Shown: one piece after another, positions 1 to 10,515 of the stretch
How the letters are laid out: every line of letters begins with the position of its first letter
Position numbering within the stretch: the stretch's first letter is position 1
DNA from: Caenimonas sedimenti
GTDB lineage: Bacteria; Pseudomonadota; Gammaproteobacteria; Burkholderiales; Burkholderiaceae_C
Length of the DNA stretch: 64,000 nt
NCBI RefSeq assembly: GCF_007833165.1
Contig: NZ_VOBQ01000004.1
Location: 496,001-560,000 of the forward strand
Reading direction: 5' to 3'
Program-made: the position numbers and the translations under genes
The notes under the pieces: model-generated
What the model was told of the DNA's origin: nothing
Seen by the model: the letters and a program-made list of their open reading frames with translations, nothing else
The model's database searches: none

Positions 1-711
1 AAGGGCCTGACGCGGCCCGACCTGCTGATCGCCGCCGGCTTCAGCTACGAAGTCGTCACGGCCCACAACGGCTGCCTGCAGATGGAGGTGACGGTGCACG
101 GCAAGATGGCGCACGCGGCCATTCCGCACACCGGCGTCGATGCACTGCAGGCGGCCGTGAAAATCCTGGCCGGGCTCTACGCGCAGAACGTGCGCTACCA
201 GCAGGTCACTTCGAACGTGGCCGGCATCAAGCATCCTTACCTGAACGTCGGCCGCATCGAGGGCGGGACCAACACCAACGTCGTTCCGGGCAAGGTGATG
301 TTCCGGCTCGACCGCCGCATGATTCCCGAGGAGAACCCGGCGGAAGTCGAAGCGGACATCCGCGCGGTGATCGCGGAAGCCGCCGCCCTGTCGCCCGAAG
401 TGCGCGTCGACATCAAGCGCCTGCTGCTGGCCAACGCATTGCAGCCGCTGCCGGGCAGCCAGCCGCTGGTGGCCGCGATCCAGCAGCACGGCAAGGCGGT
501 CTTCGGGCAAGAGATCCCGGCGATGGGGACCCCGCTTTACACCGACGTCCGCCTGTACGGCGAAGCAGGCATCCCCGGCGCGATCTACGGCGCCGGGCCG
601 CGCACCGTGCTCGAGTCGCATGCGAAACGGGCCGACGAGCGCCTGGAGCTGGAGGACTTGCGGCGAGCGACCAAGGTCATCGCACGCACCCTGTTCGACC
701 TTCTGCAGTAG
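1..711 (+). CDS. M20-family metallo-amidohydrolase, C-terminal part
   Basis: The reading frame is already open at base 1, so the 5' end lies outside the window; 236 codons remain. They match the later half of M20 peptidases/amidohydrolases (ArgE/DapE/CPG2 group), zinc enzymes that hydrolyse N-acyl or N-carbamoyl amino acids and related amides. The dimerisation ('lid') domain starts near residue 27 and includes HGKMAHAAIPHTGVDA. The chain then returns to the catalytic lobe, where SHAKRADERLELEDL supplies the C-terminal His metal ligand. The exact substrate cannot be read from this part. A GntR-type regulator follows 56 bases downstream on the same strand. Confidence 0.85.
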   Translation, partial: KGLTRPDLLIAAGFSYEVVTAHNGCLQMEVTVHGKMAHAAIPHTGVDALQAAVKILAGLYAQNVRYQQVTSNVAGIKHPYLNVGRIEGGTNTNVVPGKVMFRLDRRMIPEENPAEVEADIRAVIAEAAALSPEVRVDIKRLLLANALQPLPGSQPLVAAIQQHGKAVFGQEIPAMGTPLYTDVRLYGEAGIPGAIYGAGPRTVLESHAKRADERLELEDLRRATKVIARTLFDLLQ

Positions 712-726
712 CGGGCGGGGGCAACC

Positions 727-748
727 CTCTGGTACATTGACGCCAGAG
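727..748 (+). promoter_or_regulatory. Inverted repeat upstream of gntR-type gene (candidate operator)
   Basis: Perfect 6-bp inverted repeat CTCTGG-N10-CCAGAG ending 19 bases before the regulator start at 768. FadR-subfamily regulators commonly repress their own promoter through short palindromes, so autoregulation is plausible. Only the palindrome is seen; the function is inferred. Confidence 0.35.
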
Positions 749-767
749 ATAGTACAACTGCGCCTCA

Positions 768-1499
768 ATGTCCGCCCTCCCTGCCCCGCCCATGCTCCGC
801 AAGGGACGCTCGCTCACCGCTGAACTGGTGCAGGCGCTCAGCGACCGCGTTCGCGACGGCCGCCTGGCCGCCGCGGCCAAGCTGCCGACCGAGGCCGCGA
901 TCATGGAGGAGTTCGGGGTCAGCCGCACGGTCGTCCGGGAGGCCATTTCCCGGCTGCAGGCGGCCGGCGTGGTCGAGACCAAGCACGGCGTCGGCACCTT
1001 CGTGGTGGGCCTGGGCGACGGTTCGACTTTCCGCATCGCCCCCGACCAGCTGGGCACGCTGCAGGACGTGATTGCGGTGCTGGAATTGCGCATCGGGGTC
1101 GAAACCGAAGGCGCGGCCCTGGCGGCGGCGCGCCGCACTCCCGAGAACCTGGTTTCGCTGCGGTCCGCGCTGGATGCGTTCGCGAGTGCGGTGGATGAGG
1201 GACGCACCGCGGTCGGCCCGGACTTCCAGTTCCACCTGGAGATCGCCCGGGCGACCCAGAACCACCACTTCGCGGACCTGATGACGACGCTGGGCGGGAT
1301 GATGATCCCGCGGGCCCGCCTCGAGTCGACGCAGAGCGTGAGCCCCGAGCAGCAGGCCTACCTGCGGCGCGTGAACAGCGAGCACGAAAGCATCTTCGAC
1401 GCCATCAGCCGGCAGGACGTGGAGGCCGCTCGCGCGGCCATGCGCACGCACCTCGCCAACAGCCGCGAACGCCGGCGCCGGCTCGCCGAACTCCGCTAG
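768..1499 (+). CDS. GntR-family transcriptional regulator, FadR subfamily
   Basis: A 243-residue regulator with an N-terminal winged helix-turn-helix (about residues 15-80; KLPTEAAIMEEFGVSRTVVREAI is the GntR recognition region) and a C-terminal all-helical FCD ligand-binding domain (about 95-230). In FCD domains, acidic and His residues often bind a metal and a carboxylate effector; EIARATQNHHF and SEHESIFDAI are candidate parts of that site. The neighbouring dehydratase, lactonase and binding-protein genes suggest a sugar-acid effector. The stop codon lies inside the CTAG that borders a palindromic MITE-like element, so the last bases of the gene may derive from the insertion. Confidence 0.88.
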   Translation: MSALPAPPMLRKGRSLTAELVQALSDRVRDGRLAAAAKLPTEAAIMEEFGVSRTVVREAISRLQAAGVVETKHGVGTFVVGLGDGSTFRIAPDQLGTLQDVIAVLELRIGVETEGAALAAARRTPENLVSLRSALDAFASAVDEGRTAVGPDFQFHLEIARATQNHHFADLMTTLGGMMIPRARLESTQSVSPEQQAYLRRVNSEHESIFDAISRQDVEAARAAMRTHLANSRERRRRLAELR

Positions 1500-1710
1500 G
1501 GCCTGTTCACACAAATATCTGTGCTCTCGCTGCCCCGCATCGGGCCGCAGGCAAGGCGCGGGGCAGCCCGAAGGGTTCGGCGCCCTGCGGGGCCCTCGCC
1601 GGGCGTGCAAAGGGGGTCAAGACGCCCAGTCTTGACCCCCTTTGCCCACCCACCGAGCATCCCCGCAGGGTCCGAACGAGAGCGCAGATATTTGTGTGAA
1701 CAGGCCCTAG
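1496..1710. mobile_element. MITE-like palindromic element with IS5-type ends
   Basis: Non-coding stretch bounded by inverted repeats of 34 bases with one mismatch: 1496-1529 (starting CTAGGGCCTGTTCACACAAA) and 1677-1710 in reverse complement. The CTAG at each outer edge could be a 4-bp target duplication, as made by IS5-group transposases, or a TA duplication could apply with GGGCCTGTTCACAC as the true tip. Inside is a perfect 17-bp hairpin (arms 1607-1623 and 1629-1645, 5-base loop), and further complementary arms near 1576-1592 and 1661-1676. There is no transposase gene, so it would be a non-autonomous element. The left end overlaps the stop codon of the GntR-type gene. Confidence 0.75.
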
Positions 1711-1746
1711 TTTCTTTCCCCGTTGACTTTGGCGAAACCGGTGTTG

Positions 1747-1758
1747 TACGATGTCGTA
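1747..1758 (+). promoter_or_regulatory. Candidate GntR operator before kdgD
   Basis: TACGA-TG-TCGTA, a short perfect palindrome in TTGTACGATGTCGTATCACA, lies 22 bases before the chosen kdgD start. It overlaps an upstream in-frame ATG (1751), which argues that this ATG is in the leader, not the start codon. The likely ligand is the adjacent GntR-type regulator, or a UxuR-like protein; this is inferred from position. Confidence 0.4.
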
Positions 1759-1780
1759 TCACAATCAGGTGCTGCGCCCC

Positions 1781-2692
1781 ATGTCGCCGAATGAACTCAA
1801 ACAGTCGCTCGCCTCGGGCCTGCTGTCGTTTCCGCTCACCGACTTCGACGCCGACCTGAAGTTCGCACCGCGCGGCTATGCGTCGCGCCTCGAATGGCTG
1901 ATGCCCTACGGCGCCACCGTGCTGTTCGCCGCCGGTGGCACCGGCGAATTCTTCTCGCTGGCGCCGCAGGAATACGCGCAGGTGATCAAGACCGCCGCCG
2001 ACACCTGCCGCGGCCGCGTGCCCATCGTCGGTGGCGCAGGTGGCGGCACCACCTTGGCGATCCAGTACGCCCAGGAAGCCGAGCGCAACGGCGCGCAAGG
2101 CGTTCTGCTGCTGCCGCATTACCTGACAGAAGCGTCGCAGGACGGCCTGGTCGCCCATGTCGAGGCGGTGTGCAAGAGCGTGAAGATCGGGGTCATCGTC
2201 TACAACCGCGGCGCCTGCAAGCTGTCGGCAGAGTCTTTGGTGAAACTCGCCGAGCGCTGCCCCAACCTGATCGGCTTCAAGGACGGCCTGGGCGACATCG
2301 AGCGCATCGTGGCGATCCGCCAGAAGCTGGGCGACCGTTTCGTCTACATCGGCGGCATGCCCACCCACGAGGTCTATGCCCATGCGTACAAGGCGCTGGG
2401 CGTGCCGACCTATTCGTCGGCGGTCTTCAACTTCATCCCGCGCACGGCCATCGAGTTCTACAACGCCTATGCGGCGGGCGACACGGTGACCACGGGGCGG
2501 CTGCTGGACGAGTTCTTCCTGCCTTACCTGGCGATCCGCAACAAGGGCGAGGGCTACGCGGTGAGCATCGTGAAGGCCGGCGCCACCGTGGTGGGCAAGA
2601 CGGCCGGGCCGGTGCGCCCGCCGATCTCGGACCTGAAGCCGCAGGAAGTGGAAGAACTGGCGGTGCTGATCGCCCGGCTCGGATCGCAATAG
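1781..2692 (+). CDS. kdgD: 5-dehydro-4-deoxyglucarate dehydratase
   Basis: A 303-residue class I aldolase-fold enzyme of the DapA/NAL superfamily. It converts 5-dehydro-4-deoxy-D-glucarate to 2,5-dioxopentanoate with loss of water and CO2, in cytoplasmic glucarate/galactarate breakdown. The start at 1781 ([23 protein letters not shown]) matches the usual N-terminus and 303-residue length of the family; an upstream ATG at 1751 would add ten residues and overlaps a palindrome. Visible signatures are GGTGEFFSL near residue 55, the Tyr in VIVYNRG and the Schiff-base Lys in [10 protein letters not shown]. It leads into an exported lactonase gene 20 bases downstream, as expected for one sugar-acid operon. 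Confidence 0.93.
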   Translation: MSPNELKQSLASGLLSFPLTDFDADLKFAPRGYASRLEWLMPYGATVLFAAGGTGEFFSLAPQEYAQVIKTAADTCRGRVPIVGGAGGGTTLAIQYAQEAERNGAQGVLLLPHYLTEASQDGLVAHVEAVCKSVKIGVIVYNRGACKLSAESLVKLAERCPNLIGFKDGLGDIERIVAIRQKLGDRFVYIGGMPTHEVYAHAYKALGVPTYSSAVFNFIPRTAIEFYNAYAAGDTVTTGRLLDEFFLPYLAIRNKGEGYAVSIVKAGATVVGKTAGPVRPPISDLKPQEVEELAVLIARLGSQ

Positions 2693-2712
2693 CAACAACG
2701 AAGGAGACAAGC

Positions 2713-3816
2713 ATGGAATACAAGCAACGCGCGGACCGCCGCCGCTTCCTGATCGCAGGTGCCGGCGCCGGCCTGGCAGCGATCGGCGCGCCCGCGGTGG
2801 CGCAATCGTTCCCGTTCACGCCCAACCAGCGCTACCCCGATCCGTCGGTGCAGGTGATGGACCCCAGCTTCACCCGCTACCGCATCTACAGCAGCACGGT
2901 GGAACAGGTCGGCTCGGGCATGCGCTGGGCCGAGGGCCCCGTCTATTTTCCCGACGGCGGCTACGTGCTGGTCAGCGACATCCCGAACAACCGCATCATG
3001 AAGTTCGACGAGAAGACCGGCGCCTTCACCGTCTTCAAGTCCAACGCCAACTATGCCAACGGCAACACGCGGGACCGCCAGGGCCGGCTCGTCACCTGCG
3101 AGCATTCGGTCACCCGCCGCGTGGTGCGCCACGAGAGCATGGGCCGTGTCACCGTGCTGGCCGACAGTTTCGAAGGCAAGAAGCTCAACGCCCCGAACGA
3201 CGTGGTGGTCAAGTCCGACGACAGCATCTGGTTCACCGATCCGGTGTTCGGCATCAACGGCGAGTGGGAAGGCTCCCGCGCGCCGCGCGAGCAGGCCAAC
3301 ACCAACGTGTTCCGGATCGCGCCCGACGGCAAGCTGACCGCGGTGATCACCGACCTGGTCAATCCGAACGGCCTGGCCTTCTCGCCGGACGAGAAGAAGC
3401 TCTACGTGGTCGAGTGGCGCGGCACCCCGAACCGCAGCATCTGGAGCTACGACGTCGGCGCGGACGGCATGAGCGTCTCCAACAAGACCAAGCTGATCGA
3501 CGCCGCCGACCAGGGCGCGCTGGACGGGTTCCGCGTGGACCGCGACGGCAACCTGTGGTGCGGCTGGGGCAGCAACGGCGCCCTGGCGCCCGAGCCCGTC
3601 GACATGAACGGCCGCAAGGTGCTGCAGCTGCGCGGGAAGTCCGAGGACCTCGATGGCGTGATGGTGTTCAACCCGCAGGGCAAGGCCATCGGCTTCATCA
3701 AGCTGCCGGAGCGCTGCGCCAACCTGACCTTCGGCGGCCCCAAGAACAACCGGCTCTACATGGCGAGCTGCCATTCGCTGTACGCGCTTTACGTGGAAAG
3801 CCACGGCGCGACCTGA
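2713..3816 (+). CDS. SMP-30/gluconolactonase family protein, Tat-exported
   Basis: A 367-residue six-bladed propeller lactonase. A twin-arginine-like leader (DRRRFLIAGAGAGLAAIG, cleavage probably after APAVAQ) suggests folded export to the periplasm. The body has the SMP-30 signatures: WAEGPVYFPDGG with the metal-ligand Glu near residue 72, NAPNDVVVKSDDSIWFTDP in the middle, and NGLAFSPDEKKLYVVE. The family opens sugar lactones with Ca2+ or Zn2+. Beside KdgD, a galactaro- or glucaro-lactone is the likely substrate, but gluconolactone-like compounds are possible. An AAGGAG ribosome site (2701-2706) precedes the ATG and fixes the start. Confidence 0.85.
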   Translation: MEYKQRADRRRFLIAGAGAGLAAIGAPAVAQSFPFTPNQRYPDPSVQVMDPSFTRYRIYSSTVEQVGSGMRWAEGPVYFPDGGYVLVSDIPNNRIMKFDEKTGAFTVFKSNANYANGNTRDRQGRLVTCEHSVTRRVVRHESMGRVTVLADSFEGKKLNAPNDVVVKSDDSIWFTDPVFGINGEWEGSRAPREQANTNVFRIAPDGKLTAVITDLVNPNGLAFSPDEKKLYVVEWRGTPNRSIWSYDVGADGMSVSNKTKLIDAADQGALDGFRVDRDGNLWCGWGSNGALAPEPVDMNGRKVLQLRGKSEDLDGVMVFNPQGKAIGFIKLPERCANLTFGGPKNNRLYMASCHSLYALYVESHGAT

Positions 3817-3835
3817 CCACCCAAGGAGTACCCCC

Positions 3836-4807
3836 ATGAAACTCACCCGCCGCCAGATCCTGGGCGCCACTGCCGCCGCAGTCACCGCGCCCGCGGCCTT
3901 CGCCCAAGCCTCCGCCTGGCCTTCCAAGTCCGTGCGCATCGTCGTGCCCTACCCGCCCGGCGGCTCCTCCGACATCATCGCCCGCTCCATCAGCACCCTG
4001 CTGCAGGACACACTGAAGCAGACCGTGATCGTGGAAAACAAGGCCGGCGCCAACGGCAACCTCGGCACCGATTTCGTCGCGAAGTCGGCGGCGGACGGCC
4101 ACACCTTCGTGTTGTGCGACGTGGGCGCGCTGGCGATCACGCCCTCCGTCTACACCAAGCTGCCATTCAACCCCTCGCAGGACCTGCGCGGCGTGACGAT
4201 GCTGGCCTACTCGCCGCACCTGCTGGTCGTGCATCCGTCCGTGCCCGCCAACAACCTGAAGGAACTGGTCGCGCTCTCGAAGACCAAGGACCTGAACTTT
4301 GCCGTCACCGCCACCGGCAGCGCACCGCACCTCGCGGGTGTCGCGCTGGAGCGTGCCGTCAACGCCCGCTGGCAATACGTGCCCTACAAGGGCGGCATCC
4401 AGGCGATCCAGGACACCGTGGGCGGCCAGACCCAGGTGCTCATGAACGGCATGCTGGCCACGCTGCCGCACGTGCAGAGCGGCAAGCTGAAGCTGCTCGG
4501 CGTGTCCAAGAAGACGCGGATGCCGCTGATCGGCGACACCCCGACCATCGCTGAACAGGGCGTCCCCGGCTTCGAGTCCGGCACCTGGCAGGGCGTGCTG
4601 GTGCCGAAGGCCACGCCGAACGACGTCGTGCAAAAGCTCAACGCCGCGCTGATCACCGCCATCCGCAGTGCCGACGTGCGCGCGCGCCTGGCCGGCCAGG
4701 GCGCCGAAGTCGTCACCATGACGCCGGCGGAGCAGGACAAATTCTTCGAAGCCGAGCGGGCTCGCTGGGCGCAAGTGGTGGCGGCCGCGGGCATCAAGAT
4801 CGACTGA
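3836..4807 (+). CDS. Bug-family (TctC-type) tripartite tricarboxylate transporter binding protein
   Basis: A 323-residue periplasmic solute-binding protein of the Bug family, which is greatly expanded in Burkholderiales. The leader MKLTRRQILGATAAAV with Ala-rich cleavage site contains twin Arg. The mature start WPSKSVRIVVPYPPGGSSDIIAR is the family hallmark, and ENKAGANGNLGTDFVAKSAADGHT follows as usual. These proteins bind carboxylates or amides for a TctAB permease or act in sensing. No TctA/B genes are near, so it may use a permease elsewhere. Given KdgD and the lactonase upstream, a sugar di-acid or lactone is a reasonable ligand. Confidence 0.92.
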   Translation: MKLTRRQILGATAAAVTAPAAFAQASAWPSKSVRIVVPYPPGGSSDIIARSISTLLQDTLKQTVIVENKAGANGNLGTDFVAKSAADGHTFVLCDVGALAITPSVYTKLPFNPSQDLRGVTMLAYSPHLLVVHPSVPANNLKELVALSKTKDLNFAVTATGSAPHLAGVALERAVNARWQYVPYKGGIQAIQDTVGGQTQVLMNGMLATLPHVQSGKLKLLGVSKKTRMPLIGDTPTIAEQGVPGFESGTWQGVLVPKATPNDVVQKLNAALITAIRSADVRARLAGQGAEVVTMTPAEQDKFFEAERARWAQVVAAAGIKID

Positions 4808-4933
4808 GCCCGGCCAAGCTCTGCGTTGGTGCGTGCAGCCCCGGTAAAGCTGCGCAACCTCGTACTTCTACGCACCCGTTCCGCCCCGGAACGGCGTAGC
4901 GTGGTCCCTTCAGAAGAATCCGAAGGAGACCCC

Positions 4934-7228
<2,295 letters not shown>

Positions 7229-7237
7229 CCGCCACGC

Positions 7238-7265
7238 AAAAAAGCCGGCATGCGCCGGCCTTTTT
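7238..7265. terminator. Rho-independent terminator between maeB and the convergent glsB-like gene
   Basis: GCCGGC-N4-GCCGGC hairpin flanked by six A residues on the left and five T residues on the right, so it can end transcription from both sides. It lies in the 57-base gap between two converging genes. Confidence 0.8.
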
Positions 7266-7285
7266 GCTGTCAGCTGGACTGCGAC

Positions 7286-7552
7286 TTAGCGAACGCGGCC
7301 GCGGCGGAACAGGTTCACGATCGCCAGCAGGATGATGGCGCCGACCAGGGAAACCAGCACCGAGCCGATGCTGATGCCGTCATTGATCGTGCCCACGCCA
7401 ACCAGCGGGGAGATGATCAGGCCGCCCAGGAACGCACCCACGATACCCACGATCACGTTCAGCAGGATGCCCTGCTGGCCGTCCGTGCGCATCACGAGGC
7501 TGGCCAGCCAGCCGACGACACCGCCAATGATCAACCAGATAAGAAAACCCAT
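7286..7552 (-). CDS. GlsB/YeaQ/YmgE family stress-response membrane protein
   Basis: An 88-residue, very hydrophobic protein of the transglycosylase-associated (GlsB/YeaQ/YmgE) family. It has three membrane segments, rich in Gly, Val and Ile: about residues 3-20, 28-50 and 60-80, with a basic end FRRGRVR. Residues GGVVGWLASLVMRTDGQQG and NVIVGIVGAFLGG are typical. Family members are induced by stress and have no proven enzymatic role. A ribosome site TAGGAG lies seven bases before the ATG. It is a single-gene unit, convergent with maeB. Confidence 0.88.
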   Translation of the reverse strand: MGFLIWLIIGGVVGWLASLVMRTDGQQGILLNVIVGIVGAFLGGLIISPLVGVGTINDGISIGSVLVSLVGAIILLAIVNLFRRGRVR

Positions 7553-7862
7553 ATTGCACTCCTAATGCCGCGAACGGCGTGTTGTTGATGGTCCCAGCCG
7601 TAATTGGGGGGCCGGTGCTGCTCACTATGGTTGGAAGGCGAAAAGCGAACCGTAGTCGCCTGTAAAGCCTCCGGGTCCGGTTGCAGCGCGTGGCCGCGTC
7701 GGACAACCCCTACCGCCACCGGAATTTTTCACGGGGTTTCCCCACTCCAGACCGGCGGCGGCGGGCGACGACAATAGCTGCTGCTCGGCAGCGCGCCTGC
7801 TCGACGGCATCGAATTTGCTTTGAACCCCTTTGTCTCAATTTCCGCCTTCCGGAGCCATTCC
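7553..7862. other. Divergent intergenic region (310 bases)
   Basis: This gap separates the glsB-like gene from the ABC-importer operon and must carry both promoters. I see no convincing ORF or RNA. AATTTTTCACGG at 7723-7734, followed closely by TTTCCCC, is nearly repeated at 11355-11372 upstream of another exported-protein gene; a shared sigma-factor or regulator site is possible. An AT-rich stretch just before the operon (about 7810-7845) may hold its promoter. Confidence 0.5.
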
Positions 7863-8894
7863 ATGAAAAAACGGGCCTTCCTGACCACCGCCACCGCTTT
7901 CGCCCTGGCCGCCAGCTTTGGCGCGCAGGCGCAGACCACGCCGATCAAGTTCCAGCTCGATTGGCGGTTCGAAGGGCCGGCGGCCCTGTTCCTGCTGCCG
8001 GTGGCCAAGGGCTACTTCAAGGACGCCAAACTCGACGTGTCGGTCGACGCCGGCAGCGGCTCCGGCGCCGCCGTGCAGCGCGTGGCCACGGGCACCTACG
8101 ACATGGGCTTCGCCGACATGGCCGCCCTGATGGAATTCCACGCCAACAACCCGGACGCGCCGAACAAGCCGGTGGGCGTGATGATGGTCTACAACAACAC
8201 CCCGGCCGCCGTGATGGCCCTCAAGAAGTCGGGCATCAAGACGCCCGCCGACCTGGCCGGCAAGAAGCTGGGCGCCCCGGTGTTCGACGCCGGCCGGCGC
8301 GGCTTCCCGATCTTCCAGAAAGCCAACGGCATCGGCAACGTGACCTGGGTCTCGATGGATCCGCCGCTGCGCGAAACCATGCTGGCCCGCGGCGACGTCG
8401 ACGCGATCACGGGCTTCTCGTTCACTTCGCTGCTGAACCTGGAAGCGCGCGGCGTGAAGCTGGACGAAGTCGTGACGCTCTCGTACCCCGACCACGGCGT
8501 CAAGCTCTATGGCAACGTGATCATCGCCTCGCCCAAGATGATCCGCGAGAACCCGCAGGCCGTGAAGGCCTTCCTGACCGCCTTCGCCAAGGGCGCCAAG
8601 GAAGCCATGGCGAATCCGGACGCGGCGATCGAGTTCGTCAAGCAGCGCGACGGCATCATCAACACCGACCTCGAGAAGCGCCGCTTCCGCATGTCGATCG
8701 ATGCCGTCATCGCCAGCCCCGACGCGCGTGCCGAAGGCTTCGGCCAGGTCGTGCCTGGCCGTTTGGCGCTGATGGCTTCGCAGGTTTCCGATGCCTTCGG
8801 CACCAAGACGCGAGTGAACCCGGACGGGGTCTGGAATGCCAGCTTCCTGCCGACGAAGGCGGAGCTGAACGTCCTGCCCGCCGCCAAGAAGTGA
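7863..8894 (+). CDS. ABC transporter substrate-binding protein, NMT1/ThiY-like
   Basis: A 343-residue periplasmic binding protein. A Sec signal (MKKRAFLTTATAFALAASF, cleavage after GAQA) precedes FQLDWRFEGPAALFLLPVAKGYF; the LDW motif and early substrate-loop layout are typical of NMT1/ThiY/SsuA-type proteins. ThiY-like members bind pyrimidines, while SsuA/TauA members bind sulfonates; the sequence alone does not decide. The start at 7863 has a signal peptide and CGGAG upstream, unlike an earlier in-frame ATG. Its stop overlaps the GTG start of the ATPase gene, and the fourth gene of the operon is ureD, so a nitrogen compound that can yield urea is a fair guess for the ligand. Confidence 0.88.
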   Translation: MKKRAFLTTATAFALAASFGAQAQTTPIKFQLDWRFEGPAALFLLPVAKGYFKDAKLDVSVDAGSGSGAAVQRVATGTYDMGFADMAALMEFHANNPDAPNKPVGVMMVYNNTPAAVMALKKSGIKTPADLAGKKLGAPVFDAGRRGFPIFQKANGIGNVTWVSMDPPLRETMLARGDVDAITGFSFTSLLNLEARGVKLDEVVTLSYPDHGVKLYGNVIIASPKMIRENPQAVKAFLTAFAKGAKEAMANPDAAIEFVKQRDGIINTDLEKRRFRMSIDAVIASPDARAEGFGQVVPGRLALMASQVSDAFGTKTRVNPDGVWNASFLPTKAELNVLPAAKK

Positions 8895-9748
8895 CGGAGA
8901 CGCAAGGGGCCGGCGCCGCGACCAGCGGCGACGTTTTCATCGACTTCTCGGATGTCTGGCTGGCGTACAACGAGGAGTTGCACGCCGCCGGCCAATTCGC
9001 CGTCGAGGCCATCGACCTGAAGGTCGGCAAGGGCGAATTCATCGCCATCGTCGGCCCCTCCGGCTGCGGCAAGTCGACGTTCATGAAGCTGGCGACCGGG
9101 CTGCGCATGCCGTCGCGCGGCCGCATCCTGATCGATGGCCAGCCGGTGACCGGCCCGCTCAAGATCTCCGGCATGGCCTTCCAGGCGCCGTCGCTGCTGC
9201 CCTGGCGCACGACGGTGGACAACGTGCTGCTGCCGCTCGAGATCGTCGAGCCGTACCGCAGCAACTTCAAGGCGAAGCGCCCGGAATACGTGGAGCGCGC
9301 GCGCAAGCTGCTGCAGAAGGTCGGGCTGGGCGGCTACGAGGACAAGTTTCCCTGGCAGCTGTCGGGTGGCATGCAGCAGCGCGCCAGCATCTGCCGCGCC
9401 CTGATCCACGAACCCAAGATGCTGCTCCTCGACGAACCGTTCGGCGCGCTCGACGCTTTCACGCGCGAGGAGCTGTGGTGCATCCTGCGTGATCTCTGGA
9501 CGGAGCAGCGCTTCAACGTGATCCTGGTCACCCACGACCTGCGCGAATCGGTGTTCCTGGCCGACAAGGTCTACGTCATGAGCAAGAGCCCGGGGCGCTT
9601 CGTGGTGAAGCGCGACATCGAACTGCCGCGCCCGCGCGAGCTCGAGATCACGTACACCAAGGAATTCACCGACATCGTCCATGACCTGCGCAGCCACATC
9701 GGCGCGTTGCGCAAGACGACGCTGGCCGCCGCCGGAGCGACGCCATGA
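8891..9748 (+). CDS. ABC transporter ATP-binding protein (nitrate/sulfonate/pyrimidine type)
   Basis: A 285-residue ATPase starting at GTG 8891, four bases overlapping the preceding stop (GTGA). Walker A GPSGCGKST is at residues 55-63, the signature LSGGMQQRAS near 157, and Walker B MLLLDEPFGALDAF near 177, followed by the switch His in VTHDL. It resembles SsuB/TauB/ThiZ-type ATPases, which energise import of small organic nitrogen or sulfur compounds. The permease gene overlaps its end (ATGA), so the three subunits are translationally coupled. Confidence 0.93.
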   Translation: MTETQGAGAATSGDVFIDFSDVWLAYNEELHAAGQFAVEAIDLKVGKGEFIAIVGPSGCGKSTFMKLATGLRMPSRGRILIDGQPVTGPLKISGMAFQAPSLLPWRTTVDNVLLPLEIVEPYRSNFKAKRPEYVERARKLLQKVGLGGYEDKFPWQLSGGMQQRASICRALIHEPKMLLLDEPFGALDAFTREELWCILRDLWTEQRFNVILVTHDLRESVFLADKVYVMSKSPGRFVVKRDIELPRPRELEITYTKEFTDIVHDLRSHIGALRKTTLAAAGATP

Positions 9749-10515
9749 AGGTCAACCGCAATTTCGAACGCTGGGCCCCGCTGCTGCTGGCCGCGGCCCT
9801 GCTGGTGCTTTGGCAGATCTTCGTCATGGCGCTGCGCATCCCGGAATTCATCTTCCCCAGCCCCTGGCAGATCGCGCAGCAGTTCGCCGAGTTCAAAGGC
9901 CCCTTGCTGGCGGCGGCCTGGGGGACCTTCTGGGTCACGATGGTGGGCTTCGGCCTCTCGATCGTGGCCGGCGTCATGCTGGGCTTCCTGATCGGTTCCT
10001 CGCGGATGGCGTACGCGGCGGTGTATCCGCTGATGGTGGGTTTCAACGCGGTGCCCAAGGCCGCGATCGTTCCGATCCTTGTGGTGTGGTTCGGCATCGG
10101 CGTCGGACCCGGCATCCTGACCGCCTTCCTCATCTCCTTCTTCCCCATCATGGTGAACATCGCCACCGGGCTGGCCACCCTGGAGCCGGAACTCGAGGAC
10201 GTGCTGCGGGTGCTCGGCGCGAAGCGCTGGGACGTGCTGGTCAAGGTGGGACTGCCCCGCTCCATGCCCTACTTCTACGGCTCGCTCAAGATCGCCATCA
10301 CGCTGGCCTTCGTCGGTACGGTGCTGGCCGAGATGACGGCCGGCGATTCAGGCATCGGCAACCTGATCCAGACGGCCGGCAGCCAGCAGCGGATGCCGCT
10401 GGCCTTCGCCGGGCTGGTGGCGATCAGCGTGATGGCCATGGCGATGTACGAGCTGTTCAGCTACATCGAAAAGCACACGACCGCCTGGGCGCACCGCGGC
10501 TCGCAGGACCATTGA
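9745..10515 (+). CDS. ABC transporter permease (SsuC/ThiX type)
   Basis: A 256-residue inner-membrane permease with about six membrane segments. The EAA-type loop, where the ATPase docks, is seen near residues 147-175 (LEPELEDVLRVLGAKRWDVL), and the BPD_transp_1 fold spans most of the protein. It completes the importer with the two preceding genes. Its TGA stop overlaps the TTG start of ureD by two bases, an unusual partner for this type of transporter. Confidence 0.93.
   Translation: MKVNRNFERWAPLLLAAALLVLWQIFVMALRIPEFIFPSPWQIAQQFAEFKGPLLAAAWGTFWVTMVGFGLSIVAGVMLGFLIGSSRMAYAAVYPLMVGFNAVPKAAIVPILVVWFGIGVGPGILTAFLISFFPIMVNIATGLATLEPELEDVLRVLGAKRWDVLVKVGLPRSMPYFYGSLKIAITLAFVGTVLAEMTAGDSGIGNLIQTAGSQQRMPLAFAGLVAISVMAMAMYELFSYIEKHTTAWAHRGSQDH

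Noticed and set aside
1496..2710. Minus-strand frame of about 400 codons over the MITE and kdgD
   Set aside because: Antisense shadow of kdgD; its tail is simply the translated palindrome.
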